NCBI RefSeq assembly: GCF_030150205.1
Contig: NZ_JASLGT010000009.1
Coordinates: 310,001 to 374,000, forward strand
Length of the DNA: 64,000 nt
From: Niabella sp.
Lineage (GTDB): Bacteria > Bacteroidota > Bacteroidia > Chitinophagales > Chitinophagaceae
Direction of reading: 5' to 3'
Part shown: positions 1 to 8,716 of the stretch, piece by piece
Layout of the letters: each line of letters opens with the position of its first letter
Position numbering within the stretch: position 1 is the first letter of the stretch
Notes under the pieces: generated by a model
Database searches by the model: none
Seen by the model: only the letters and a program-made list of their open reading frames with translations
What the model was told of the DNA's origin: nothing
Made by a program: the position numbers and the translations under genes

Positions 1-1
1 G

Positions 2-565
2 TTTGCAGCGTTCAATTTTGTAATTGATAATACGGCTATCGGTTCCAGGCTGGCCGATACGGATACGGCTGAAATGTCGAACATGAATAACAACCACCTG
101 ACCAATACCGTTTTTGATAAAATTGCAGGCGACAGGTTGGTCTATTATGTGCTGGGATGGCAGTTTTTTGTACAATCTCCCTGGACGGGTATTGGTATGT
201 GGAATTTTAAATACCTGTCAAATGGAGATTATCCGCTGCATTCGGAATATATGATCCATTTATGTGAGGGCGGAATCATCGCGGCAATACTGTGGCTGTT
301 ATTTATAATTACGATCATAAGAGGGCTTTTGTACTCAAAACAGAAATTATCTATAAAAATAATTGCCTTCTTTTCGATACTTGAAATATTGTTCTGCGGA
401 CTGTATGCACGGGTTTTTTACTATGAGTTCTTTTACCCGGTTATCGGTATCGCCATTTCATTGGCTTATTATAACGGCAGTCGCAGGCATAAATACTCAA
501 ACAGGAGCTTAAGTTATCCAGGTGGTGACCTTCCTGATCCTTTTAAAAATATAATACATGAATAG
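2..565 (+). CDS. Wzy/O-antigen ligase-like polymerase, C-terminal part (5'-truncated)
   Basis: The reading frame is open from base 2 with no stop, so the gene starts outside the window and about 187 C-terminal residues are visible. They contain an Arg-rich turn followed by WQFFVQSPWTGIGMWNF and then LHSEYMIHLCEGGIIAAILW, the pattern of the large periplasmic loop and following helix of Wzy polymerases and WaaL ligases (P-x-G-x-G, then H-S, then E-x-G). At least two hydrophobic membrane segments follow. These inner-membrane enzymes polymerise or transfer lipid-linked glycan repeat units on the periplasmic side. The next gene starts 8 nt before this stop, so the two are probably translationally coupled. 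Which of polymerase or ligase it is cannot be decided from this fragment. Confidence 0.75.
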   Translation, partial: FAAFNFVIDNTAIGSRLADTDTAEMSNMNNNHLTNTVFDKIAGDRLVYYVLGWQFFVQSPWTGIGMWNFKYLSNGDYPLHSEYMIHLCEGGIIAAILWLLFIITIIRGLLYSKQKLSIKIIAFFSILEILFCGLYARVFYYEFFYPVIGIAISLAYYNGSRRHKYSNRSLSYPGGDLPDPFKNIIHE

Positions 566-1094
566 AATCAAAATGTTGATTCGGATTTTAAAGAGGATGT
601 TGCTCTCTCCAACTGCTTATGCACGGGCAATAGGCGTAACCATTGGGGAGGGGTGTATCCTTTATAATGTTGAGTGGTCATCTGAACCCTATCTTATTAC
701 GGTAGGCAACAATTGCCAGATAACAAAGGGCGTAAAGTTTTTTACGCATGGCGGTGCATTTGTTTTAAGAAATGAAATTCCTGATTTTGATTGCTTTGGA
801 AAAATAGAAATAAAGAACGGCGTCTATATCGGTAACAACAGTTTGATATTGCCGGGTGTTACAATCGGAAATAATGTATTGGTTGCTGCAGGATCTGTTG
901 TTAGCCGGTCGGTGCCGGATAATGTATGTATCGGTGGAAATCCCGCCCGGATCATTTGTACGTTAGAGGAATACAAACAAAAGAATATTGCATACAATGT
1001 GCATTCAAAAGCGCTTAACGGCCGGCAGAAAAAGGAATTATTACTGGCGCTAAACGATGAACGTTTTATTCAGAAAGCCGTTTTAAGTCATTAA
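558..1094 (+). CDS. Hexapeptide-repeat acyltransferase (WbbJ/maltose-acetyltransferase-like)
   Basis: A 178-residue protein with left-handed beta-helix hexapeptide repeats from roughly residue 25 to 140. The end of the helix shows the acetyl-CoA-site pattern of this family: GVYIGNNSLILPGVTIGNN, then VAAGSVVSRSVPDN and GGNPARII. Such enzymes O-acetylate sugars of surface polysaccharides in the cytoplasm. The start codon overlaps the upstream polymerase stop by 8 nt, and a GT4 glycosyltransferase starts 2 nt downstream, so it is part of the polysaccharide operon. The acceptor sugar cannot be read from the sequence. Confidence 0.85.
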   Translation: MNRIKMLIRILKRMLLSPTAYARAIGVTIGEGCILYNVEWSSEPYLITVGNNCQITKGVKFFTHGGAFVLRNEIPDFDCFGKIEIKNGVYIGNNSLILPGVTIGNNVLVAAGSVVSRSVPDNVCIGGNPARIICTLEEYKQKNIAYNVHSKALNGRQKKELLLALNDERFIQKAVLSH

Positions 1095-1096
1095 CC

Positions 1097-2164
1097 ATGC
1101 ATTCAACAAACAGGAAAAAAATTCTTTTTTTTATTAACCGGTATTCCGGTGGTGCAGAAAAAATGACGCTGAATATTGCCGGTTTTTTGCCGCCGGAATT
1201 GTATGATGTGGTGTTTTATATTGTGGGACCCGAACTTGCTTCCATCAGTAGATTCCTGCCTCCGGGTATACCGGTTCATCTGCTGAGAATTAATTCTTAC
1301 AAAGACTATTTTATTTTTAAGCTGGTAAAGATATTATTGAAAGAAAAGCCGGATTGCGTATTCGCTTCATTAATGCCGATCAACTGGCGCCTATGTTTTG
1401 CGGCAGCTTTTATGCCGGGGATCCGTTTGATTATAAGAGCCGACTGCCCGGTAGATGTACAATCGTTCCATCAGAACTTGCGCCTTTGGCTGGCGTATCG
1501 ACGGGCGGATAAGCTTATTATGCAAACACAGGAAATGCGGAAAGGGTATATTGAAAAGTTGAACTTGCCCAATAAAAAAGTGATAACGCTGGAGAACCCG
1601 GTGAATCAAAAGGAAATAGCGCGGAAGCTGCAACAGGCCGTTTGCCCCTTTGAAGAAGACGGCACACACTATGTTTTTATAGGGAGGGTGGATCCGGTTA
1701 AAGGCCTGGATATACTCATCAGCGCTTTTGCGAAAGTGTTGCAGGGTCGGCCCGATGCGCGGCTGTATATCGTTGGTGAAGTAACGCCCAAATGCAATGA
1801 CTATTTTTCTGCGCTGAAGCATCAGGCTGATGATCTGCAAATAGCGCAGAACGTTTTTTTTACCGGGTTTGATGATAATCCATACCGGTATATAAAATAT
1901 GCCGACTGCCTTGTCCTGCCTTCGAGAACAGAGGGATTACCCAATGCGGTTATCGAAGCATTGTTTATCGGTACCCCGGTAGCAGTAACCAACTGTGTGC
2001 CCATCATCAACAGGATTGTTAAGGAAGGCGTTAACGGACATGTTGTTGAAGTGGACGATGCCGCAGGATTGGCCAGGGCAATGATTGCAACGGCTAAACT
2101 GGGCAGGGTGCAATCGTTTTATAGTCCGGCCCAACCTGAGGACTTTGTTCAATTATTTTGTTAA
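1097..2164 (+). CDS. Glycosyltransferase family 4
   Basis: A 355-residue GT-B glycosyltransferase. The N-terminus has the acceptor-domain pattern RYSGGAEKMTLNIAG (G-G-A/G near residue 15). The C-terminal donor domain shows FIGRVDPVKGLDILISAF and then PSRTEGLPNAVIEAL, which carries the E-x7-E donor-binding motif typical of GT4. It would transfer a hexose or HexNAc from a nucleotide sugar to the growing lipid-linked repeat unit on the cytoplasmic face. It lies between two acyltransferase genes in the polysaccharide operon. Donor and acceptor specificity are not predictable. Confidence 0.88.
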   Translation: MHSTNRKKILFFINRYSGGAEKMTLNIAGFLPPELYDVVFYIVGPELASISRFLPPGIPVHLLRINSYKDYFIFKLVKILLKEKPDCVFASLMPINWRLCFAAAFMPGIRLIIRADCPVDVQSFHQNLRLWLAYRRADKLIMQTQEMRKGYIEKLNLPNKKVITLENPVNQKEIARKLQQAVCPFEEDGTHYVFIGRVDPVKGLDILISAFAKVLQGRPDARLYIVGEVTPKCNDYFSALKHQADDLQIAQNVFFTGFDDNPYRYIKYADCLVLPSRTEGLPNAVIEALFIGTPVAVTNCVPIINRIVKEGVNGHVVEVDDAAGLARAMIATAKLGRVQSFYSPAQPEDFVQLFC

Positions 2165-2182
2165 TACATTCATTGCACGGTT

Positions 2183-2689
2183 ATGTCGTTGATAAGAGAT
2201 TTTCAGGCCCTGGCGAAACATACGAACAGCAGGCTAAAGCCGTTTTTTAAAATACATTTATACAGCATGCTTTTCTTTAGGATCAGCAATGTGCTCTGTA
2301 AAGTTGGTTTAAAACCCCTGGGCCGGTTGTTTTGGCTCATAAACCGGTTGTTGCTTTCTATTGACATTGATCCGCGCGCCACATTAAAAGGCGGCGTTGT
2401 GATTCTTCATGGTGCCGGCATTGTTATCGGAAGATACGTGATCGCGGAGGGCGATTTTACAATATATCAGGGGGCAACGCTTGGTGGAAACAATAATAAA
2501 GAAGCGCTTTATAAGGGAAAAACGATCACGCAGCCTGTCTTAATGCACGGCTGCGTGATCGGTATACATGCTGTAGTAATGGGGCCGGTAATATTACACA
2601 ACAATGTAAGGGTTGGGGCGAATGCCATCGTTACCAAAAATGTTCCGGAAAACGCGGTGGTGGTTTCTAATAACAAAATACTTAAATGA
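2183..2689 (+). CDS. CysE/SAT-like hexapeptide O-acetyltransferase
   Basis: A 168-residue protein related to the catalytic half of serine acetyltransferases, with LKGGVVILHGAGIVIGRY, then YQGATLGG and a beta-helix ending in VGANAIVTKNVPENAVV. It lacks the long N-terminal helical domain of true CysE. This short form is typical of polysaccharide loci, where it acetylates a sugar rather than serine. Its stop overlaps the next gene start by 4 nt (ATGA). The role is inferred from context; a biosynthetic serine acetyltransferase is less likely. Confidence 0.82.
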   Translation: MSLIRDFQALAKHTNSRLKPFFKIHLYSMLFFRISNVLCKVGLKPLGRLFWLINRLLLSIDIDPRATLKGGVVILHGAGIVIGRYVIAEGDFTIYQGATLGGNNNKEALYKGKTITQPVLMHGCVIGIHAVVMGPVILHNNVRVGANAIVTKNVPENAVVVSNNKILK

Positions 2690-3696
2690 GAGAAAGGAAA
2701 GTAATATCCATAACCACCAATCTCAGCCGCTATGGCGGAGCTCAGAAAGTTTTAATGGATGTTCATAACGGACTAAAGGGACAATTTAATTGCCTTGTTA
2801 CAGGACGGCAGGCATTTGAGCAACTGCATCCCAAATACCAGATCGCTGCAGAAGAATATATCCTGTTCCATCCCCGGGTGCTAAAGAATAATATTGTACT
2901 GGTACATGCAAGAAACCTGATTCCCTTTATTGTTTTTTTGAATAAGCTGCTCCGGCTCAACGCCCGCGTTATCTATATCTCGCATAATGTGTATAGAACA
3001 TACAGACGCCTGACCTTTTTCCCGGAGAATATTGTATCCATATCTCAAAAAGTTACACAAAACCTGGAAAATTATTTTAAAGTAAAGGGCAAAAAAATAA
3101 CGCTGATATATAATGGCATTAGAGATACCGCCGGTATACCAGAAGCGGCAGGCAGGCAATATAAGCAGCAGGATGCCATCAAAATACTTTATCCGGCCCG
3201 GGTAAACCAGGTGAAACGCCAGTTGCAGATTGTAAACCGGCTAAAGGATAAAATTGCCGCTAATATTGAGATCCATTTTGCAGGCGCCGGGGAGGACTTA
3301 GAGGCGCTGAAACAATGTTGCGATGGCCTCCCCAATTTCAAAGTACTGGGATTTGTAAATGATATGGAGCGCCTGATTCCCGGATACGACTACCTGATGT
3401 TGTATTCTGTGCAGGAGGGATTGCCGATCGCCTTATTGGAAGGCATTATGCATGGTAAACCGTTGCTCGTAAACGATGTGGGCGGAAATCTGGAGATTGG
3501 CGTTCCTCAGTTCAACGCTATCAGACTGGAGGATGGCTGGGAAGGGCTGGGTACACAAATTAACGGATTAAATGATGTTACCGGTCTGCAATATGCTGAA
3601 ATGGCTGCGAACAGCCGCTCGCATTTCCTGGCGCGGTTTCAATATGGGCAGATGATTAAAGAATATGAGCAACTCATTAATACCTTAAGCACATGA
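2686..3696 (+). CDS. Glycosyltransferase family 4 (second copy)
   Basis: A 336-residue GT-B enzyme. NLSRYGGAQKVLMDVHNGL near the N-terminus is the GT4 acceptor-side glycine motif. The C-terminal half has ILYPARVNQVKRQLQIVNRL and YSVQEGLPIALLEGIMHGKP with the E-x7-E donor motif, followed by the usual D-V-G-G-N loop. It is coupled by 4-nt overlaps to both neighbours, the CysE-like acetyltransferase upstream and the Alg14-like gene downstream. It probably adds one sugar of the repeat unit; linkage and donor are unknown. Confidence 0.88.
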   Translation: MRERKVISITTNLSRYGGAQKVLMDVHNGLKGQFNCLVTGRQAFEQLHPKYQIAAEEYILFHPRVLKNNIVLVHARNLIPFIVFLNKLLRLNARVIYISHNVYRTYRRLTFFPENIVSISQKVTQNLENYFKVKGKKITLIYNGIRDTAGIPEAAGRQYKQQDAIKILYPARVNQVKRQLQIVNRLKDKIAANIEIHFAGAGEDLEALKQCCDGLPNFKVLGFVNDMERLIPGYDYLMLYSVQEGLPIALLEGIMHGKPLLVNDVGGNLEIGVPQFNAIRLEDGWEGLGTQINGLNDVTGLQYAEMAANSRSHFLARFQYGQMIKEYEQLINTLST

Positions 3697-4136
3697 AAGT
3701 ATTTGCTGTAGCCTCCATGGGAGGGCATTGGATCCAGTTACTCCGGTTGAAGCCTGCATTTGAAGGCATGGAGGTGGTGTTTGTTTCAAATAACAAGCGC
3801 TTTTCCAGCATGGTGCCGGGAGAAAAGTTTTATGCGGTAGCCGATGGTAACCGCAACAGCAAACTTAAACTGATCAGGTCCTTTTATGAAGTATTGCGGA
3901 TTATAAAAAAAGAGCGGCCGGATGTTATTGTTACCACAGGCGCAGCACCCGGCCTTATGGCCCTGCTTGCCGGGAAGTTGTTAGGCATCCGTACCGTTTG
4001 GATCGATAGCATTGCAAATGTGGAGCGTCTCTCGATGAGCGGTAAAATTGCACTAAAAATAGCGGGACGCGTGTATACGCAATGGGAAGATCTGGCCACA
4101 GATCAGATTCACTATGCCGGAAATGTTTTATTATGA
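3693..4136 (+). CDS. Alg14/PssD-like glycosyltransferase subunit
   Basis: A 147-residue protein starting KVFAVASMGGHWIQLLRLKP, the G-G-H motif of Alg14/PssD/CpsF proteins, followed by the acceptor-domain segment VIVTTGAAPGLMALLAGKLLG. Proteins of this kind form the membrane-binding half of a split GT-B enzyme and recruit the catalytic Alg13-like partner. The partner gene follows directly with a 4-nt ATGA overlap at 4133. In bacteria the pair usually adds the second sugar (often GlcA, Gal or Glc) to an undecaprenyl-PP-linked primer. Confidence 0.87.
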   Translation: MKVFAVASMGGHWIQLLRLKPAFEGMEVVFVSNNKRFSSMVPGEKFYAVADGNRNSKLKLIRSFYEVLRIIKKERPDVIVTTGAAPGLMALLAGKLLGIRTVWIDSIANVERLSMSGKIALKIAGRVYTQWEDLATDQIHYAGNVLL

Positions 4137-4621
4137 TTTTAGTTACTACAGGTACACAGGAACCTTTTGACCGGTTAATAAAAGCCATAGACGAAATGGC
4201 TCCCCGGCTTAACGGGCAGCAGATTATAGCACAGTGCACCACCTCGCAATACAAGGTAAAAAATATTGAGCTGACGGGGATGCTGCCTCCAAAGGAGTTT
4301 GATACCCTGATGGATCAGGCAGATCTTATTGTAGGGCATGCGGGCATGGGAACCATTATTTCGGCTCTTGTAAGGCGAAAGCCGTTATTAGTTATGCCCC
4401 GGTTGCTGCGTTTAAAGGAACATAGAAATGACCATCAGATGGCCACTGCAAAAAAAATGGCAGCAATGGGATATGTGGAGGTAGCGTTTGATGAAAAAGA
4501 GCTGGTACAGCAACTGCCCCTTGTTTTAAAAAACACAGCCGTAAAGAATATCGATATTGAAACCCTGGCCGCACCGGAACTGATAGGGTCACTAAGGGAA
4601 TTTATACTCAGGGGAAAATAA
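4133..4621 (+). CDS. Alg13/PssE-like glycosyltransferase subunit
   Basis: A 162-residue protein carrying the donor-binding half of a split GT-B enzyme: ILVTTGTQEPFDRLIKAIDE at the N-terminus and GHAGMGTIISAL near the middle, both hallmarks of Alg13/PssE/CpsG. The reading frame is open 17 codons further upstream, but the ATG at 4133 is chosen because it overlaps the Alg14-like stop as ATGA and the family begins at this Met-Ile-Leu-Val. It is the last gene of the tightly packed transferase block; 123 nt separate it from the UDP-glucose dehydrogenase. Confidence 0.87.
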   Translation: MILVTTGTQEPFDRLIKAIDEMAPRLNGQQIIAQCTTSQYKVKNIELTGMLPPKEFDTLMDQADLIVGHAGMGTIISALVRRKPLLVMPRLLRLKEHRNDHQMATAKKMAAMGYVEVAFDEKELVQQLPLVLKNTAVKNIDIETLAAPELIGSLREFILRGK

Positions 4622-4648
4622 CGCCCTTTAATTTCAGATATTTACAAA

Positions 4649-4669
4649 AACTTACAGTAGTTGTAAGTT
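4649..4669. repeat. Short inverted repeat after the transferase block
   Basis: Perfect 8-nt arms (AACTTACA / TGTAAGTT) flank a 5-nt loop, 28 nt after the Alg13-like stop. There is no T-run after it, so it is not a convincing terminator. It may be an RNA hairpin or a regulator site in the 123-nt gap before the dehydrogenase gene. Confidence 0.35.
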
Positions 4670-4744
4670 GCCGTATTGCCGGCTACTGGCAGACATGCAA
4701 ACACCGCCGTAACCCCGGCAATTATTTTAAAGTAAAAACAAACA

Positions 4745-6127
4745 ATGAAACAAATAAGAAAAATTGCCTGTATTGGTGCCGGCTATGTGGGCGGGCCAAC
4801 AATGGCTGTAATTGCTCAAAACAACCCGCACATACAGGTAACTGTAGTGGATGTTAATAAGGAGCGCATTGCCGCCTGGAATGCTCCGGATCTGAATGAT
4901 CTGCCGGTTTATGAACCAGGACTGGATGCTGTAGTGATGGAAGCACGAAACAGGAACCTGTTTTTTTCCACCAATGTGGAGGAGGCGATTGAAGAAGCGG
5001 ATATGATTTTTATTTCGGTGAATACGCCTACAAAAACCTATGGGAAAGGGAAGGGGCAGGCGGCGGATCTGAAGTTTGTTGAATTATGCGCCCGGCAAAT
5101 TGCAGCGGTAGCAAAATCAGATAAAATTGTGGTAGAAAAGTCTACGCTTCCGGTAAGAACAGCTGCTGCCATTAAAAGCATTATGGAGCATGCCGGAAAC
5201 GGCGTCAATTTTCACATTCTCTCCAACCCGGAGTTTCTGGCAGAGGGAACAGCCGTGACCGATTTATTACATCCGGACCGGGTATTGATCGGCGGGGAAA
5301 ATGCAGCAGCAATAGCCGCCCTGGTACAGATCTATGAAGCCTGGGTGCCCGCCGAACGGATCTTAACGACCAACCTCTGGTCATCGGAACTCTCCAAATT
5401 GGTGGCGAATGCGTTCCTGGCGCAACGGGTTTCTTCCATCAACGCGATATCGGAATTATGCGAAGCAACCGGCGCAAATGTGGATGAAGTGGCAAAGGCC
5501 ATCGGGCTGGATTCGCGTATCGGCCCCAAATTTCTGAAGGCTTCCGTGGGCTTTGGCGGCTCCTGCTTTCAAAAAGATATTTTAAATCTCGTTTACCTCG
5601 CCCGTTCTTATAAGCTGGAAGCAGTGGCGGATTATTGGGAGCAGGTGATCCGGCTGAATGATCATCAGCGGGCCCGGTTTGCGGAGAAGATCATTTCCAC
5701 TATGTACAATACGGTAAATGGCAAACGGATCGCTTTTCTGGGTTGGGCGTTTAAAAAAGATACCAATGATACCCGCGAATCGGCTGCCATTTATGTTGCC
5801 GACCATCTCCTGGAGGAGGAGGCGCAGATCGTTGTGTATGATCCCAAGGTTACAAAGGAACAGATTTTCCGGGATTTGGATTATCTTGGCACCCGCTCTC
5901 CGGAGGAAAACAGGCGGCTGGTACAGGTGGTAAACGATCCGTTCGAGGCATTGGCAGCTGCGCACGCCGTTGCGATACTGACAGAATGGGATGAATTTAA
6001 AACCTACGACTGGGCAAAAGTGAAGCAGCTGATGAAGCTTCCTGCGTTTGTTTTTGACGGCAGGCAGCTCCTGGAGCAAAAACAAATGGATGCGCTGGGA
6101 TTTAGCTACTATGTAATTGGAAAGTAA
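4745..6127 (+). CDS. ugd: UDP-glucose 6-dehydrogenase, animal-type
   Basis: A 460-residue NAD-dependent enzyme that oxidises UDP-glucose to UDP-glucuronate in two steps in the cytoplasm. The NAD fold is at the N-terminus (IGAGYVGGPT, residues 10-19). The catalytic cysteine is C274 in FGGSCFQKD. Stretches such as FISVNTPTKTYG, LSNPEFLAEGTA, SSELSKL, NAFLAQR and GFGGSCFQKD match the animal and plant UGDH class much better than the compact Ugd of E. coli, as remembered and not computed. It follows the glycosyltransferase block on the same strand and should supply the GlcA donor for the polysaccharide. The start has an ATG with an A-rich upstream region. Confidence 0.93.
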   Translation: MKQIRKIACIGAGYVGGPTMAVIAQNNPHIQVTVVDVNKERIAAWNAPDLNDLPVYEPGLDAVVMEARNRNLFFSTNVEEAIEEADMIFISVNTPTKTYGKGKGQAADLKFVELCARQIAAVAKSDKIVVEKSTLPVRTAAAIKSIMEHAGNGVNFHILSNPEFLAEGTAVTDLLHPDRVLIGGENAAAIAALVQIYEAWVPAERILTTNLWSSELSKLVANAFLAQRVSSINAISELCEATGANVDEVAKAIGLDSRIGPKFLKASVGFGGSCFQKDILNLVYLARSYKLEAVADYWEQVIRLNDHQRARFAEKIISTMYNTVNGKRIAFLGWAFKKDTNDTRESAAIYVADHLLEEEAQIVVYDPKVTKEQIFRDLDYLGTRSPEENRRLVQVVNDPFEALAAAHAVAILTEWDEFKTYDWAKVKQLMKLPAFVFDGRQLLEQKQMDALGFSYYVIGK

Positions 6128-6220
6128 CCGGCCAAAAACGCCTCAAAAAAGAGCGAATAAAAGTAAATTGAAATTATTGCCCGGAGCAGAAACACTTACC
6201 GGGTCTTTATTATATCGTAT

Positions 6221-7189
6221 ATGAAAAAAATATTAATTACAGGAGGCGCAGGTTTTATCGGATCCAATCTTACGGCTTATTTCCTGGAAAAAGGATATGG
6301 TGTTGTAGTGCTGGATAACTTTTCTACCGGTTACCGGCACAATATTGCGCCTTACATGGGGCATGCGCATTTTGAACTCATAGAAGGGGATATCCGCAAC
6401 CTGGAAGATTGTCAAAAGGCTGTGGCCGGTGCCGATTATGTGCTGCACCAGGCGGCCCTGGGATCGGTACCCCGTTCCATCAAAGATCCGATCACCACCA
6501 ATGATGTAAATATTTCCGGTTTCCTGAATATGCTGGTGGCTGCCCGGGATGCAGGAGTAAAACGCTTTGTTTATGCAGCGTCTTCATCTACGTATGGTGA
6601 TTCTGAAAGCCTGCCTAAGGTAGAGGAAGTGATCGGCAAACCGCTGTCGCCCTATGCCATTACCAAGTATGTAAATGAATTATATGCGGAAATATTTTCA
6701 AGAACCTATGGCATTGAAACCATCGGGTTGCGCTATTTTAATGTGTTTGGCCGGGGTCAGGATCCCAACGGTGCCTATGCCGCCGTTATACCCCTGTTTG
6801 TAAAAAAATTAATACATCATGAAAGTCCGGTAATCAATGGCGATGGTAATTTTTCGCGGGATTTTACCTATATTGACAACGTAATTCAAATGAATGAGCT
6901 GGCAATGTTGACAAACAACCCCGAAGCGGTTAATACTGTGTATAATACCGCAGTTGGAGACCGTACCACCCTGAATGACCTGGTAACCTACCTTAAAGAA
7001 TATTTAAGTGCGTTTGATGCGGCAATCGCTGAAATACCCATTGTTTATGGTCCGAACCGTACGGGCGATATACCACATTCGCTGGCGTCCGTTGAAAAGG
7101 CAACAACGGTCTTAGGGTATCAGCCAACACATACAATCAGCAAAGGCCTGAAAGAGGCCATTAAATGGTATTGGGAAAATTTAAAATGA
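6221..7189 (+). CDS. UDP-hexose(NAc) 4-epimerase, extended SDR (WbpP/GalE-like)
   Basis: A 322-residue extended short-chain dehydrogenase. GGAGFIGSN near residue 8 is the NAD site, ASSSTYGD supplies the Ser/Thr of the active site, and SPYAITKY contains the Tyr-x3-Lys catalytic pair. HQAALGSVPRS and GRGQDPNGAYAAVIP resemble the WbpP/WbgU group that interconverts UDP-GlcNAc and UDP-GalNAc. It sits between two UDP-sugar dehydrogenases, and the next gene is a WbpA/TviB-type dehydrogenase, so a UDP-GalNAc/UDP-GalNAcA branch is plausible. Exact substrate preference is not visible. Confidence 0.88.
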   Translation: MKKILITGGAGFIGSNLTAYFLEKGYGVVVLDNFSTGYRHNIAPYMGHAHFELIEGDIRNLEDCQKAVAGADYVLHQAALGSVPRSIKDPITTNDVNISGFLNMLVAARDAGVKRFVYAASSSTYGDSESLPKVEEVIGKPLSPYAITKYVNELYAEIFSRTYGIETIGLRYFNVFGRGQDPNGAYAAVIPLFVKKLIHHESPVINGDGNFSRDFTYIDNVIQMNELAMLTNNPEAVNTVYNTAVGDRTTLNDLVTYLKEYLSAFDAAIAEIPIVYGPNRTGDIPHSLASVEKATTVLGYQPTHTISKGLKEAIKWYWENLK

Positions 7190-7210
7190 ATTAATTATAA
7201 ATAAGTATAC

Positions 7211-8491
7211 ATGAAAAGGATCGCAGTTATTGGCCTGGGTTATGTTGGATTACCGCTGGCCCGTTTATTTGCTACCAAATACCCGGTAATTGGTTTCGAT
7301 ATCAATCAGCGGCGTATTGATGAGTTGCGGGCTGGAAAGGACCTGACCCTGGAAGTGGAAGAAGCGGTGCTGCAGGGGGTCTTAATTTCCGAAAACCCGT
7401 TCCAGTCAGGTGGCAGCGGTTTATATGTATCCAATCAGCTGGCTGATATTGCCGCAGCCGATTTTTATGTGGTAACCGTACCCACGCCTGTTGATAAACA
7501 CAACCGCCCCGATCTGACGCCGCTTTATAAAGCTTCAGAAACCGTAGGAAAAGTACTGAAGAAAGGAGATATCGTAGTGTACGAATCAACCGTATACCCC
7601 GGTGTTACCGAAGAAGAGTGTATCCCCGTACTGGAACGAACCTCGGGACTGAAGTTTAATGAAGACTTTTTTGCAGGCTATTCCCCGGAGCGGATTAACC
7701 CGGGAGATAAAGAGCATACCGTTGAAAAAATATTAAAAGTAACATCTGGCTCCACGCCGGAAACCGGTCTGGAAGTGGATGCGGTTTATAGGTCGGTCAT
7801 TACAGCGGGAACCCACCTGGCCCCAACCATTAAAGTGGCGGAAGCCGCCAAAGTAATTGAAAACTCACAGCGGGATATTAATATCGCTTTTGTGAATGAA
7901 CTGGCTAAAATTTTTAATATCCTGGGTATCAATACGCAGGATGTGCTGAAAGCGGCGGGAACGAAGTGGAACTTTTTACCATTTAAGCCAGGGCTGGTAG
8001 GCGGGCACTGTATTGGTGTAGATCCTTATTATTTGGCGCAAAAAGCGCAGGAACATGGTTATCACCCGGAAATTATCCTGGCCGGGCGCCGGTTAAATGA
8101 TTCGATGGGCGGCTATGTGGCGGCGCAGGTTGTAAAAACGATGATCAAAAAAGGGATCAGTGTCAGTGGCGCATCCGTACTGATGCTGGGGATTACCTTT
8201 AAAGAGAATTGCCCGGACGTGCGCAATACAAAAATTGTGGATGTTATTTCCGCGCTACAGGATTACGGTATTGAAGTAACGACTTTCGACCCCAAGGCAA
8301 ATCCTGCGGAAGTGCTGCATGAATATGGCATTGAAAGCACCACGATGCTGCCGGAAAATACCTTTGATGCCATCGTTTTGGGTGTGGCACACACCGAGTT
8401 CCAGGACCTGGACCTGGCGCAGCTTAAAAAAGAGCAGGCCATTGTGTATGATGTAAAAGGAATTCTGGAAGATTGCGATAATAAGCTATAG
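7211..8491 (+). CDS. UDP-N-acetylhexosamine 6-dehydrogenase (WbpA/TviB-like)
   Basis: A 426-residue nucleotide-sugar dehydrogenase of the UDP-GlcNAc/UDP-GalNAc class. It starts KRIAVIGLGYVGLPLA (NAD fold), has VPTPVDKHNRPDLTPL and ESTVYPGVTEE, and its catalytic cysteine is C267 in VGGHCIGVDPYYL. The H-C-I-G-V-D-P-Y form distinguishes this class from UDP-glucose dehydrogenases, which have G-S-C. It would produce a UDP-HexNAc uronate. It lies 21 nt after the epimerase on the same strand and is probably co-transcribed with it. It is the last gene of the polysaccharide locus in this window. Confidence 0.9.
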   Translation: MKRIAVIGLGYVGLPLARLFATKYPVIGFDINQRRIDELRAGKDLTLEVEEAVLQGVLISENPFQSGGSGLYVSNQLADIAAADFYVVTVPTPVDKHNRPDLTPLYKASETVGKVLKKGDIVVYESTVYPGVTEEECIPVLERTSGLKFNEDFFAGYSPERINPGDKEHTVEKILKVTSGSTPETGLEVDAVYRSVITAGTHLAPTIKVAEAAKVIENSQRDINIAFVNELAKIFNILGINTQDVLKAAGTKWNFLPFKPGLVGGHCIGVDPYYLAQKAQEHGYHPEIILAGRRLNDSMGGYVAAQVVKTMIKKGISVSGASVLMLGITFKENCPDVRNTKIVDVISALQDYGIEVTTFDPKANPAEVLHEYGIESTTMLPENTFDAIVLGVAHTEFQDLDLAQLKKEQAIVYDVKGILEDCDNKL

Positions 8492-8507
8492 TATAACGGG
8501 TGTTCGC

Positions 8508-8579
8508 TACAAGGGCTCAAAGACACTAAGATAAAACGACATACTCTTCGCGTTTCTTTGTGCTTTTGAGCCTTTGTGG
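8508..8579. repeat. Imperfect inverted repeat element
   Basis: The segment acaagggctcaaagacact and its neighbour are mirrored by the reverse complement of the right side (tttgtgcttttgagccttt), giving two arms of about 29-31 nt around an 11-12 nt centre. It sits in the 225-nt gap between convergent genes (dehydrogenase on +, DUF2130 on -). It has the look of a palindromic intergenic repeat and could act as a bidirectional transcription stop. No open frame covers it. Confidence 0.5.
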
Positions 8580-8716
8580 TCCCGATCTAAGCAACGCGTT
8601 TAGTCCGCTCCCTGTCCATTAATGTGATAACAAAATATCCTGGATCAGTTGGAAACAATGATGCTGCTTTGAAATTTATAAGCGGATTGGGATAAGCTGG
8701 TTTGAAATGCCGCAGG

